A stretch of DNA of 64,000 nt from Candidatus Gastranaerophilales bacterium. Lineage in GTDB: Bacteria; Cyanobacteriota; Vampirovibrionia; Gastranaerophilales; Gastranaerophilaceae. The translations under genes and the position numbers were made by a program. Every line of letters begins with the position of its first letter. Positions within the stretch are counted from its first letter, which is position 1. The notes beneath the pieces were generated by a model. It was not told the origin of the DNA. It saw only the letters and a program-made list of their open reading frames with translations, and made no database searches. The stretch is from NCBI GenBank assembly GCA_944322725.1, contig CALUPU010000006.1:1-64000 (forward strand), read 5' to 3'. Of this stretch, positions 16,853 to 25,560 are shown in pieces.

Positions 16853-18031
16853 TTACTTTGTCATCTTGTAGCTGATGCCGGCTCGTTTCATGCGTCTTAA
16901 CGCTTCTTGAATTTCTTCCACCGGTCTTGTCAGCGCAATACGGAAGAAACCTTCGCCGCATTTGCCGTAGCCGTTTCCGGGCGGCACAACAACATGTGCT
17001 TTTTCGAGCATTACAGTAACAAACTCTTCGCTTGTAAAGCCTTTTGGTACAGGCAGCCACAAATAAAACGTAGCTTTAGAAGGTTCTACTTTCCAGCCGA
17101 GGTCTCTCAAGCCTTCTTCCATAACCTCTTTACGCTCTTTATACATCTGGTTGAGTTTTTCAATCTGTTCTTCGGGTGCGTTATAAGCCTCGATTGCAGC
17201 TTCTTGAATAGCTTTAAAAGTACCGGAGTCGATGTTGTTTTTGATTGTGCCGAGTGCTTTAACAGCCTGTTCGTTTCCGCACACAAAACCTACCCTCCAG
17301 CCTGTCATATTGTAAGATTTTGAGTGAGAATAAAACTCTATAGCGCAGTCCATAGCGCCTTCAACTTCGAGTACCGAGGGGGCTTTGTAGCCGTCGTAAG
17401 TCATCTCTGAATAAGCCATGTCAGAGCAAAGCAGGATATCATATTTTTTACAAAAATCCACTGCTTTTTTATAGAAGGCTTTATCCGCAACAGCCGCAGT
17501 CGGGTTGTTGGGGTAGTTTAAGAACATGAGTTTGGATTTTTTTGCAACTTCTTCAGGTATTGCGTCAAAGTCAGGCAAGAATCCGTTTTCCGCCTTCAAT
17601 GGCATGGAATAAGGTGTTCCGCCTGCAAAGATAGTTGCATTTTTATAAACAGGATACCCCGGGTCAGGCACGAGTGTGTAGTCGCCTTCATCCACAAATG
17701 CAAAGAAAACATGCGCGATAGCTTCTTTTGAGCCGATGTTTGCAAGCATCTGTGTATCAGGATTAAGTTCAACGCCAAAGCGTTTTTTCATCCAACCGCA
17801 AGAAGCTTTTCTAAAATCAGCTGTACCGTTATAAGGCGGATAGTCGTGGTTTTTGGGGTTATCTATTGCCCTGTGCATAGCTTCCACAACAGACGGGATA
17901 GTCGGTGTATCAGGGTCGCCTATGCCAAGAGAAATAATCTCATGCCCTTTAGCCTTTGCTTCTGCAATCTTTCTGTCTATTTCCGCAAACAGGTATGGCG
18001 GGATTTTATCTAATCTTTGTGATTGTCTCAT
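16853..18031 (-). CDS. dapL: LL-diaminopimelate aminotransferase
   Basis: DapL converts tetrahydrodipicolinate directly to LL-diaminopimelate, a one-step route to lysine and meso-DAP found in Cyanobacteria, Chlamydiae, plants and some others. The 392-residue enzyme has the characteristic RLDKIPPYLFAEIDRK opening, SLGIGDPDTPTIP, the PPYNGTADFRKA segment, NYPNNPTAAVA and the PLP lysine in SHSKSYNMTGWRVGF. It is somewhat shorter than plant DapL and looks like the bacterial DapL2-type branch. It is transcribed alone, convergent with the gene at 16457. Confidence 0.9.
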   Translation of the reverse strand: MRQSQRLDKIPPYLFAEIDRKIAEAKAKGHEIISLGIGDPDTPTIPSVVEAMHRAIDNPKNHDYPPYNGTADFRKASCGWMKKRFGVELNPDTQMLANIGSKEAIAHVFFAFVDEGDYTLVPDPGYPVYKNATIFAGGTPYSMPLKAENGFLPDFDAIPEEVAKKSKLMFLNYPNNPTAAVADKAFYKKAVDFCKKYDILLCSDMAYSEMTYDGYKAPSVLEVEGAMDCAIEFYSHSKSYNMTGWRVGFVCGNEQAVKALGTIKNNIDSGTFKAIQEAAIEAYNAPEEQIEKLNQMYKERKEVMEEGLRDLGWKVEPSKATFYLWLPVPKGFTSEEFVTVMLEKAHVVVPPGNGYGKCGEGFFRIALTRPVEEIQEALRRMKRAGISYKMTK

Positions 18032-18096
18032 ATTCTGCTCTCCTGTTAAATTGTTTTAAATATTTGTTCAAATTATAGCATAATTTACGGTTATAT

Positions 18097-18126
18097 AAAA
18101 AAACCTCCGCAAGGGAGGCTTTTTTT
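18097..18126 (-). terminator. Rho-independent terminator of the antiporter gene
   Basis: On the minus strand AAAAAAAGCCTCC pairs with GGAGGTTTTTTT around a short loop, nine bases beyond the antiporter stop and upstream of dapL. It separates the two transcripts. Confidence 0.85.
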
Positions 18127-18134
18127 ATTATTTT

Positions 18135-19592
18135 TTATGCACATTTTTTCTTAAAGCACATCGGAAGACAAATCAACGCACAAATCAATGCTGATACGCC
18201 CCAGAATGCGAGAGCGCCGTTCCAGCCGAATTTGTCAACAACAAGCCCTGTGCCAAGACCGGAAAGCATTGCGCCCACGTAGCCGAATGTTCCTGTAAAG
18301 CCTGTTACGGCAGAAGCAACTTTCTTTGAACTGGATTCGATTGCACAAACACCGCCAATGAGCATTTGCGGGCCGTATGTAAAGAATCCTGAAAAACCAA
18401 TTAACAAAATATCGATTACGCCCGAGCCGTTGATTTTTATCACATCCGCAAGAGATTTGCCTGTCAGCGCAAGAAATGCGCCGTCAATAAAGTTCGGTCC
18501 TGTACCGTTAAAGTACAAACCTGTCATACATACGATTACACCGAGCAAAAAGATTACGTTAATCGGTGCTCTTGCGCCTTTGAACACTTTATCTGAAATT
18601 ACACCCGCTGAAATTGTTCCGAAAAATCCGAACAAAGGCAGGCAGGCCAGTTTCATAGAAGCAAGCTCAAGAGTATTATCTTTTGCTTCTACAAGGTATT
18701 TGATAATCCAGTCTTCCGTACCGAATCTGATAACGTAAACAAACACATACGCCATAGCCAGTGCCCAGATAGCTTTGTTTGTCAAAACATTTTTAACAAG
18801 AATCTGAATATATGTCATGCCGTCGTCTTCGTCTTCTTTTTTGGCAGCAGCTTCTTCGTGTTTGTGCTCTCTGTATTCTTCAACATCAGGAAGTCCGATT
18901 GTCTGCGGTTTGTCTCTCAAACGGTTGAACATCCACAAAGCAATGATGATTGCCAATGTGCCCGGGATATAAAACGCAGCCTGCCAGCCGAATTTTGCAA
19001 TAACAAAGCCGGAAAGTATTACAGCCAAAAATGTACCTGTCTGATGTGATGTAGACCACATAGCCCATTTTGTAGCCCTTTCAGAGTTAGAAAACCAGTA
19101 AGTAAGGCTCTTTGCAACAGGCGGAAATCCCATGGACTGGAACCATCCGTTGCATCCCCAAAAGAATGCCAAAACCCACAACAAAATTGTTGCACTTGGC
19201 AGTCCAAAGAATGTAAACTTACCGGGAGTAAATACAAAAAAACTCAACGCAAAGCAGATATTAGCAAGACCTGCCAGAATCAAGCCTGTAGGCAAAAACT
19301 TTCTTACATCGGAACGGTCTGCAATCATACCGTTAACAAATTTTCCGATAGCATAAGTAAAGTACAGCGAACTTCCGATAACCCCGAGTTCAAGGTTTGA
19401 ATACCCGAGTTCCTTACTCATGGAAGGCAGGGCTGCTGCAATATTCTTTTTGCAAAGATAAAACATTGCATAGCCGATAAAGCAGGAATAAAACATTCTC
19501 AATCTGAAATGAGAGTATGTTTTTTTAATTTGTTCTTCGTCTTTAATAGGTTCCGCTGCAGGCGGTTCTTTAAAAAATTCCAATAATCCCAT
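18135..19592 (-). CDS. Organophosphate:phosphate antiporter (GlpT/UhpT type MFS)
   Basis: The roughly 485-residue protein has twelve predicted membrane helices and the OPA-family signature in its first half (GYAMFYLCKKNIAAALP, GKFVNGMIADRSDVRKF, CNGWFQSMGFPPVAK). Family members exchange inorganic phosphate for glycerol-3-phosphate, hexose-6-phosphate or phosphoglycerate across the inner membrane; the substrate here is undetermined. A long hydrophilic loop between helices 6 and 7 is typical. I start it at MGLLEFF (19592), preceded by GAGAGTG; a longer frame to 19649 has a non-typical extension. No UhpAB- or PgtABC-type regulators are adjacent. Confidence 0.85.
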   Translation of the reverse strand: MGLLEFFKEPPAAEPIKDEEQIKKTYSHFRLRMFYSCFIGYAMFYLCKKNIAAALPSMSKELGYSNLELGVIGSSLYFTYAIGKFVNGMIADRSDVRKFLPTGLILAGLANICFALSFFVFTPGKFTFFGLPSATILLWVLAFFWGCNGWFQSMGFPPVAKSLTYWFSNSERATKWAMWSTSHQTGTFLAVILSGFVIAKFGWQAAFYIPGTLAIIIALWMFNRLRDKPQTIGLPDVEEYREHKHEEAAAKKEDEDDGMTYIQILVKNVLTNKAIWALAMAYVFVYVIRFGTEDWIIKYLVEAKDNTLELASMKLACLPLFGFFGTISAGVISDKVFKGARAPINVIFLLGVIVCMTGLYFNGTGPNFIDGAFLALTGKSLADVIKINGSGVIDILLIGFSGFFTYGPQMLIGGVCAIESSSKKVASAVTGFTGTFGYVGAMLSGLGTGLVVDKFGWNGALAFWGVSALICALICLPMCFKKKCA

Positions 19593-19672
19593 AATTTCAC
19601 TCTCTAATTGTGTGCGCAGTAAAAAAATTATCCCAAAAACACATTGCAATTACAATTTAAGTTTAATAGTTG

Positions 19673-19701
19673 TTTACAAGGATTTGAAATCACGCTAAAA
19701 T
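19673..19701 (+). promoter_or_regulatory. Sigma-70-type promoter for the 19730 permease
   Basis: TTTACA (19673-19678) and TAAAAT (19696-19701) are spaced by exactly 17 bases, and transcription would begin about 20 bases before the ATG at 19730. Confidence 0.6.
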
Positions 19702-19729
19702 CGTATTATTCACTGTTAACGGAGTTTTT

Positions 19730-21067
19730 ATGGAAAATTTATCAAATTTTATACAGGCAAATTCATTAATGATTTCTGCAGCCATATTGATTATTGCTTA
19801 TATATTTATTGCGTGGGAAAAAATATCAAAAGTAACTGTAGCAATGATAGGTGCGGCAATAACGCTTATGCTGGGGCTTCTTGCGCAGTCTAAAGGACAT
19901 GAGGCCGCAATAGACCCGCATTATTTTATAAACTTTGTGGATTTTAACGTAATATTTCTGCTTGTTTCTATGATGATAATTGTGAGCATTGCAAGCAAAA
20001 GCGGTATTTTTACGTGGATAGCTAACGAATTGTTAAAAAAAACCAAAGGTCATCCCGTTAAAATCCTTCTTGTACTTGGATTTTTTACGGCATTTGCTTC
20101 TGCGTTTTTAGACAACGTAACAACGGTAATCCTTGTTGTGCCGATTACGTTTCTTGTAGCAAAATATCTTGATATAAACCCGCTTCCTTACCTTATTACA
20201 GAGATTCTTGCCTCCAACATTGGCGGTACGGCTACTCTCATCGGCGACCCGCCGAATATCATTATCGGAAGCAAAGCAGGGTTTACGTTTATGACATTCC
20301 TAATGGAATTAACAGACATTGTGCTTTTGATTCTTGTTGTGACTCTGTTTATCCTGTGGCTGTGCTTTAGAAAAGACCTTGTTGCAGCAAAAGACAAGAT
20401 GGAAGCTGTTGCTCATCTGGACAACAGCAAAACCATTACGGACAAATCTCTTGCAATACGCTCGGGTGTTGTGCTGGCTCTTGTTATTTTAGGATTTATA
20501 CTGCATGACATTATACACATTGAATCGCACGTTATTGCGCTTGCGGGTGCAAGCTTTTTGATGATATTTGAAAGCCCCAAAAGGGTTCTAAACGGTGTGG
20601 AATGGAACACTATATTCTTTTTTATAGGCTTGTTTATTATCATAGGCGGTTTTGAGGCCGCAGGCGGCATAAAAATTATGGCACAGTGGATTCTTGATGT
20701 GACAAAAGGCAACGAGTCTGCTGCGGCAATGCTTATTTTGTGGGCATCAGGAATTTTGTCAGGTATTGTGGACAACATCCCCTACACCGCGACCATGGCG
20801 CCAATGATTTATCAAATCCAGCTTGTAGAAGGGGCGCAATATGCTCATCCTCTTTGGTGGTGCCTGTCTTTGGGTGCTTGTCTTGGCGGTAACATGACCA
20901 TCATCGGTGCTGCGGCAAACGTTATTGTGTCAGAAACAGCTGCTGCACACGGAAAACCGATTCCGTTTATGAAGTATCTCAAATACGGTGCTTTGATTAC
21001 ATTTGTTTCTCTTGTAATGAGTTCAATTTATATCTATTTTAGATTTTTGGTTCATGCAGGACATTAA
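19730..21067 (+). CDS. ArsB/NhaD ion-transporter superfamily permease
   Basis: This 445-residue membrane protein has the two-fold repeated fold of the ion transporter superfamily. Its diagnostic repeats are visible: DNVTTVILVVPITFLVA followed by EILASNIGGTATLIGDPPNIIIG in the first half, and SGIVDNIPYTATMAPMI followed by LGACLGGNMTIIGAAANVI in the second. Members include NhaD Na+/H+ antiporters, arsenite pumps and P-protein-like carriers. No arsenic genes are adjacent, so sodium/proton exchange is a reasonable guess, not a proven one. It has its own promoter and is convergent with the Clp-N repeat gene, six bases away. Confidence 0.82.
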   Translation: MENLSNFIQANSLMISAAILIIAYIFIAWEKISKVTVAMIGAAITLMLGLLAQSKGHEAAIDPHYFINFVDFNVIFLLVSMMIIVSIASKSGIFTWIANELLKKTKGHPVKILLVLGFFTAFASAFLDNVTTVILVVPITFLVAKYLDINPLPYLITEILASNIGGTATLIGDPPNIIIGSKAGFTFMTFLMELTDIVLLILVVTLFILWLCFRKDLVAAKDKMEAVAHLDNSKTITDKSLAIRSGVVLALVILGFILHDIIHIESHVIALAGASFLMIFESPKRVLNGVEWNTIFFFIGLFIIIGGFEAAGGIKIMAQWILDVTKGNESAAAMLILWASGILSGIVDNIPYTATMAPMIYQIQLVEGAQYAHPLWWCLSLGACLGGNMTIIGAAANVIVSETAAAHGKPIPFMKYLKYGALITFVSLVMSSIYIYFRFLVHAGH

Positions 21068-21072
21068 GGTTA

Positions 21073-22452
21073 CTAATCATTATTCTTGATTATTTCAAGT
21101 TCTTTTAGAATACCCTGATTAATCTCAAGCACATCAACGCCAAGATTGGATAAAACCTGCATTGCAACGGAATCAGGCGTCTGTGTGATTGCCCAAAGAA
21201 GATTTTCGGAAGCGATTTTTGTATTCTTATGTTTTTGGGCTTTTTCCCAGGCAATTTCCAGAATTTTCTTTGCCCTGTCAGAAAAAACAACTTCTCCAAA
21301 CGAATAAGAATTGCCGTATCCCAGTACTTTTTCTACTTCAATACGCGCATCTTTGATGGTTATACCCAGCTGTGACAGCACTCTTGCCCCTATTCCCGCG
21401 CCTTCTCCGATAAGACCGAGGAGAATAAACTCGCTGCCGACAATGTTTCTGTTCATTGACTGGGCTTCCCGTTTGGCAAGCCTGAGGATTGTAAGAGTTT
21501 CAGGCATTTGTTTTTCAATGGGTTTGATTATCTTATGCGCAAGATTATCGTCATTAATATTAAATTCTTTGAAAATGTTATAAGCAATACCGCTTTTTGC
21601 CTTTAGTATGCCGAGAATAATATGCTCGGGCTTTACGTTTGCAGAACCCAGTTCCTTCGCTGTTTCAAACGCAAGAAGCATTGTTTTAAACGCATTGGGT
21701 GTAAAAATTATCTGTTTTTCTTCGAATTCCGCCTGACGCGATGAAACTTCGTTCAACTTAGAACAATAATTTTCAAGATTTATGCCGGATTCGTTGAGTA
21801 ATTTTGTTACATCAGAATTGGAATCCTCGAGCACCGACTGAACTATCTGCTCTGTTCCGAGAATCTCGTAATGAGACGCGGTGAGTTTTGCTACGGCTCT
21901 GTCTAATATTTCTTTTGCATCTCCGTCTTTAAATATTGATTGAACCGTAGAATACGGGCTTTTATCGCTTCTTCTTTCCACTTCGGGGTGGATTTCATTC
22001 TTTTTATTGTTTTTTTCAATGAGTTTTAAAAGTGTTTGTTTGAGTTTTAGAATATCAACATTGTTGTCTTGAAAATCTTTTAAAAGTTCTTTGTCGGATT
22101 TTTCTGCAGTCAGTACAAGCGCAATCAATAAGTGTTCCGACATAATATAAGAATTTTTCTTTTTGGCAAGTTCCGATGCAAGTTTGATAACTTTTTGAGA
22201 ACCTTCGCTGAATGCTATATTAGTATGTTTGAACCGGTGCGAAACATCGCTGTATTTTTTTAAAACGTATTCTTTGTATTTTTCCGTGTTCATTCCGCCG
22301 TAAGCAAGAAGACGCGAACAAATATTTGACTTAGACTCGAGAACCCCGAGCAGTATATGTTCAGGATAAATCTTATAAGTATGTGAATCGGCTGCTTCTT
22401 TTTGTGCCAGAGATATTATATTAATTGCTTTTTCCGTAAAACGTTCGAACAC
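21073..22452 (-). CDS. Protein of three tandem Clp N-domains without an ATPase
   Basis: The 459-residue sequence consists of about six helical half-repeats, i.e. three Clp_N domains, and nothing else. Half-repeats begin near MFERFTEKAINIISLAQKEA (1), FSEGSQKVIKLASELAKKK (78), KEILDRAVAKLTASHYE (180), FTPNAFKTMLLAFETAKEL (250), TLTILRLAKREAQSM (315) and FSDRAKKILEIAWEKAQKH (390), most with an EHILLG-like turn. In ClpC and ClpA this domain binds adaptors and substrates. Without AAA modules this protein might act as an adaptor, decoy or scaffold for a Clp-type machine, comparable in idea to plant ClpT. It is last in the 25476-21073 operon. Confidence 0.8.
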   Translation of the reverse strand: MFERFTEKAINIISLAQKEAADSHTYKIYPEHILLGVLESKSNICSRLLAYGGMNTEKYKEYVLKKYSDVSHRFKHTNIAFSEGSQKVIKLASELAKKKNSYIMSEHLLIALVLTAEKSDKELLKDFQDNNVDILKLKQTLLKLIEKNNKKNEIHPEVERRSDKSPYSTVQSIFKDGDAKEILDRAVAKLTASHYEILGTEQIVQSVLEDSNSDVTKLLNESGINLENYCSKLNEVSSRQAEFEEKQIIFTPNAFKTMLLAFETAKELGSANVKPEHIILGILKAKSGIAYNIFKEFNINDDNLAHKIIKPIEKQMPETLTILRLAKREAQSMNRNIVGSEFILLGLIGEGAGIGARVLSQLGITIKDARIEVEKVLGYGNSYSFGEVVFSDRAKKILEIAWEKAQKHKNTKIASENLLWAITQTPDSVAMQVLSNLGVDVLEINQGILKELEIIKNND

Positions 22453-22488
22453 AGGGATTCTCCTTAATGAAAATAATAATTACCAATA

Positions 22489-23673
22489 TTATACAACAAA
22501 CACTGTTAAAGCAGCTACAAATCCCGCAAGAGCAAAGAAATGCAGGAGCCTTTTGTCTTTTACTATTGCAAAAATATTCAGTGTGACTGCTGCCATAATG
22601 ATTACAAGTCCTGTAACAGGCAGGGATAATTCTTTTGTATATCCTGTATTTATCATTTGTTGAAGACTAAACATAAGCAGTACCGCACAAATTATAAAAC
22701 CGAAATTTAGCACAAGTGTGGAAATATTCACAGCACGACAGTGTTCATCTTTACAAATATAATCAAACCAGAATTTACCCAGTATCATTGATGCGGGGAA
22801 TATTGCCGGAAGTGTGATGCTCATACCGGGCATAAGCTGGAACACAAATATAACCGCAAGAAATATGACATTCACAAGCATAAACCGCTCAAGCGGCTGC
22901 AGATTATTAAACTTTGAAAAGTATTCGCCGGTTTCTTTTAAATGTTTTTTAAAATACACAATAATCTGAGACAGAAACGAGAATATCCATGGCATAAATC
23001 CGACAACAAACAGATATAAAGAGCCTGTCAAAATCTGTATTATATTTCCGTGTTTTATAGGTTCAAACCGCGAAAATATCTGCATGCCATGCTGATATGC
23101 AAGAATATGCCACGGCAGAGAAACAAGAATAAAGAGAATTATACCGGGTATAAAATATACGGGTTTAAAAATTTCTTTCCATCTGCGTGCAGCGATGTAA
23201 GAGAGAAGTATGCTTACTGCAGGCACGACAAATGCAAAAAGGTCTGCAGTCAGGATTCCCAGTCCTGCAAAAATGTATGAAAGCCACCAGAAATATTTTC
23301 TGTATTTTTTCGAACCGAACAGGGTATAAATCCCGGTATAAAATGATGCAGCAATGCATACGCTCAGCATAGTTACTATAGAAGAAAACTTTGCGTGCAT
23401 AATATATTCAATACAGGTAGCAAGGATTATTGCAGAAATAATTCCGTATTTTTTGGAGGAAATTTTTCTTCCCGTCCAGTATACGGTGAATACTCCGAAT
23501 ACTGCCGTTAAAGCTACCGGCAGCTGTATTTTTATATCAGTTATACCAAAGGCTTTGACTGATAAAACCTGAGGGAAAAAGTATAAGAAATAGCAAAGAA
23601 ACATAAGCAGTATAAAGGCAAAAGCCTCCTTGTATTTTTTAAAAAAAATCATAAAGTTTTCTTTGTTCATCAA
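22489..23673 (-). CDS. GT39/ArnT-like membrane protein lacking the catalytic N-terminus
   Basis: The 394-residue protein has about nine to ten hydrophobic helices. The stretch IQLPVALTAVFGVFTVYWTGRKI, the SLPWHILAYQHGMQIFSRFE motif and LMPGMSITLPAIFPASMILGKFW match the middle of ArnT/PMT-type lipid-linked sugar transferases. Missing is the first helix and the following loop with the acidic DExRY catalytic motif, which should come before residue 40. It may be a non-enzymatic relative or a degraded transferase that kept its frame. It follows miaA by 20 bases and precedes the Clp-N gene by 36. Confidence 0.6.
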   Translation of the reverse strand: MMNKENFMIFFKKYKEAFAFILLMFLCYFLYFFPQVLSVKAFGITDIKIQLPVALTAVFGVFTVYWTGRKISSKKYGIISAIILATCIEYIMHAKFSSIVTMLSVCIAASFYTGIYTLFGSKKYRKYFWWLSYIFAGLGILTADLFAFVVPAVSILLSYIAARRWKEIFKPVYFIPGIILFILVSLPWHILAYQHGMQIFSRFEPIKHGNIIQILTGSLYLFVVGFMPWIFSFLSQIIVYFKKHLKETGEYFSKFNNLQPLERFMLVNVIFLAVIFVFQLMPGMSITLPAIFPASMILGKFWFDYICKDEHCRAVNISTLVLNFGFIICAVLLMFSLQQMINTGYTKELSLPVTGLVIIMAAVTLNIFAIVKDKRLLHFFALAGFVAALTVFVV

Positions 23674-23693
23674 TCTTTTTAACCTCTTTTTTA

Positions 23694-24641
23694 TTATTGC
23701 AATATATCTTTCAAATACGTTAAACAGGTATCAACACATGCGTTTTTATCGTATTTTTGTATATCCAGCCATATTATGTCCTGATTTTTTCTGAACCATG
23801 TGAGTTGTCTTTTGGCGTATCTTCTTGTATTTTGTTTTATTTTTTCCACGCATTCATCGTATGTTATATGATTTTCAAAGTAATCAATAAATTCCTGATA
23901 GCCGATAGTTTTTTCAAGACTTTGAATCTTTCCGTATTTTTCATACAATTTTTTTGCTTCATTTTCAAGACCCTGACGAATCATCAAATCCACGCGATTA
24001 TCTGTTCTGTCATAGAGAAACTGTCTTTCCTCACCGTTGAGATGCCCCAAGCCGAACCATCTTACGTCATATTCCGGTTCTTTTTTCTTTTGTGCTTGAG
24101 ACATGGGCATTCCCAGTGTTTGGCAGACTTCCAATGCACGTACAATTTTTACAGAATTATTCGGGTGCATATTCTGAGCAAGCACCGGGTCGTGTTCGCA
24201 AAGCATTTTGTAAAGTGCATCAACACCCTGTTCTTTTTCTATGTTATGCAATTCTTCGCGCAGTTCTCTGTTCGGAGGAACTTTCGGCATATCGTAGTTT
24301 TCCAGAAGAATCCTGAAATACAGACCCGTACCTCCTGCAACAACAGGGATTTTGCCCGTTGCAAAAAGATTTTCCATGATATTTTTTGCTCTGTGCGCAA
24401 AATCAGCAACACTAAATTCTTCTGCAGGCTCCACAATGTCCATGAGGTGGTGTTTTATACCCTGCATTTCTTCTTTTGAGGGTTTTGCTGTTGCAATATC
24501 AAACTCTTTATATATCTGTCTTGAGTCTGCAGAAATAATCTCCGTGTTCAGTTTTTTTGCCAGTTCAACAGCCAGCGATGTTTTGCCTGATGCAGTAGGA
24601 CCTACTATAGCAATGACAGTTTTTTTATTTGTTTTCTTCAT
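23694..24641 (-). CDS. miaA: tRNA dimethylallyltransferase
   Basis: MiaA attaches a dimethylallyl group to A37 of tRNAs reading UNN codons. The 315-residue protein has the P-loop GPTASGKTSLAVELA, the SADSRQIYKEFDIATAKPS segment, VVAGGTGLYFRILL and the RVDLMIRQGLENEAK helix typical of the family, and ends in the RYAKRQLTWFRKNQDIIWLD motif. Its start overlaps the end of the upstream membrane protein gene by 17 bases. Confidence 0.96.
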   Translation of the reverse strand: MKKTNKKTVIAIVGPTASGKTSLAVELAKKLNTEIISADSRQIYKEFDIATAKPSKEEMQGIKHHLMDIVEPAEEFSVADFAHRAKNIMENLFATGKIPVVAGGTGLYFRILLENYDMPKVPPNRELREELHNIEKEQGVDALYKMLCEHDPVLAQNMHPNNSVKIVRALEVCQTLGMPMSQAQKKKEPEYDVRWFGLGHLNGEERQFLYDRTDNRVDLMIRQGLENEAKKLYEKYGKIQSLEKTIGYQEFIDYFENHITYDECVEKIKQNTRRYAKRQLTWFRKNQDIIWLDIQKYDKNACVDTCLTYLKDILQ

Positions 24642-25476
24642 AATACAAAAATATTAATACCACAGCATAAGTCATAAAATAGAAGGATATTATCAATCCG
24701 ACAATTGCAAGTATCAGATTCAGGTTAAAAACAATGCTGAGTATCGACAGGATTATATTTAAGAAGAATAAAAACAGCATTATTCCGAGTGAACCGAAAA
24801 AGTGTTTGAATATAAAAACAATATTTCTGTTAAAAGCAGTGAACGGCGACCACAGTACATACAGACCTTTTTCAGATTTGTCATACAGCGCAGGGTATAA
24901 AAACATTGTCAGAAGAGTGAACAGTGAGGCAGCCCCGCCCATAAAAAGCATCCAGTAGTTTATTGCTTTTATCTGGTCAAAACTCAAACTGTATACATAT
25001 TTGTGCATTTCCGCAGGGGTTGAGTTGGCAGCAGCAAGGAATTTTTGCATATCTATGTGCGGATTCGGCAAAAACTGCTGTCCGAATTTGTAACATGCAA
25101 AAAGCAGAAGAACATACAACACAACATACACAACCGTGGTTAAGGAAACGCCGAGAAAATACTCTCCTACACCGGGGAAAAACTCTTTACCAAGCGCAAA
25201 AGAAGCTGCGGCAATTTCCTGTTCGTCTTTGTATTCGTCTCTTTCAACCTTGCGGTTGTGAGCAATGGCTTTTTTTATCATATAAAACCATCCTGCAAAA
25301 AATGCCGTGCAAAGAAGGATATTTGCTCCGAGAAACAGCAGGTGCAAAATTTTGTTGGTCTGCTGTGACAATCCTGCCAGCGTAAAGCTGATTATTATCA
25401 AAAATATAATCAATGGCTGTGCAAGAATAATATTATCTTTTGTAATGCCGAATGCTTTTTTTATATATAAACTCAT
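24625..25476 (-). CDS. Multi-pass membrane protein of unknown function
   Basis: The 283-residue protein has about six hydrophobic helices, including pairs near residues 20-40 and 45-65, near 110-125, 165-195 and two at the C-terminus. It has a charged loop near 70-95 and no catalytic motif. The layout resembles the membrane domains grouped as DUF975 or glycerophosphodiesterase-type membrane domains, and broadly the product at 43508, but I cannot show homology. It is first in the operon with miaA, overlapping it by 17 bases. Confidence 0.55.
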   Translation of the reverse strand: MSLYIKKAFGITKDNIILAQPLIIFLIIISFTLAGLSQQTNKILHLLFLGANILLCTAFFAGWFYMIKKAIAHNRKVERDEYKDEQEIAAASFALGKEFFPGVGEYFLGVSLTTVVYVVLYVLLLFACYKFGQQFLPNPHIDMQKFLAAANSTPAEMHKYVYSLSFDQIKAINYWMLFMGGAASLFTLLTMFLYPALYDKSEKGLYVLWSPFTAFNRNIVFIFKHFFGSLGIMLFLFFLNIILSILSIVFNLNLILAIVGLIISFYFMTYAVVLIFLYYEENK

Positions 25477-25560
25477 AGACCTGATTATACCATATTATTT
25501 TGAAACTTGTAGTATAATTTTTATTGTAATATCAGTCCTAAGTAAACGGGGTAATAATAT

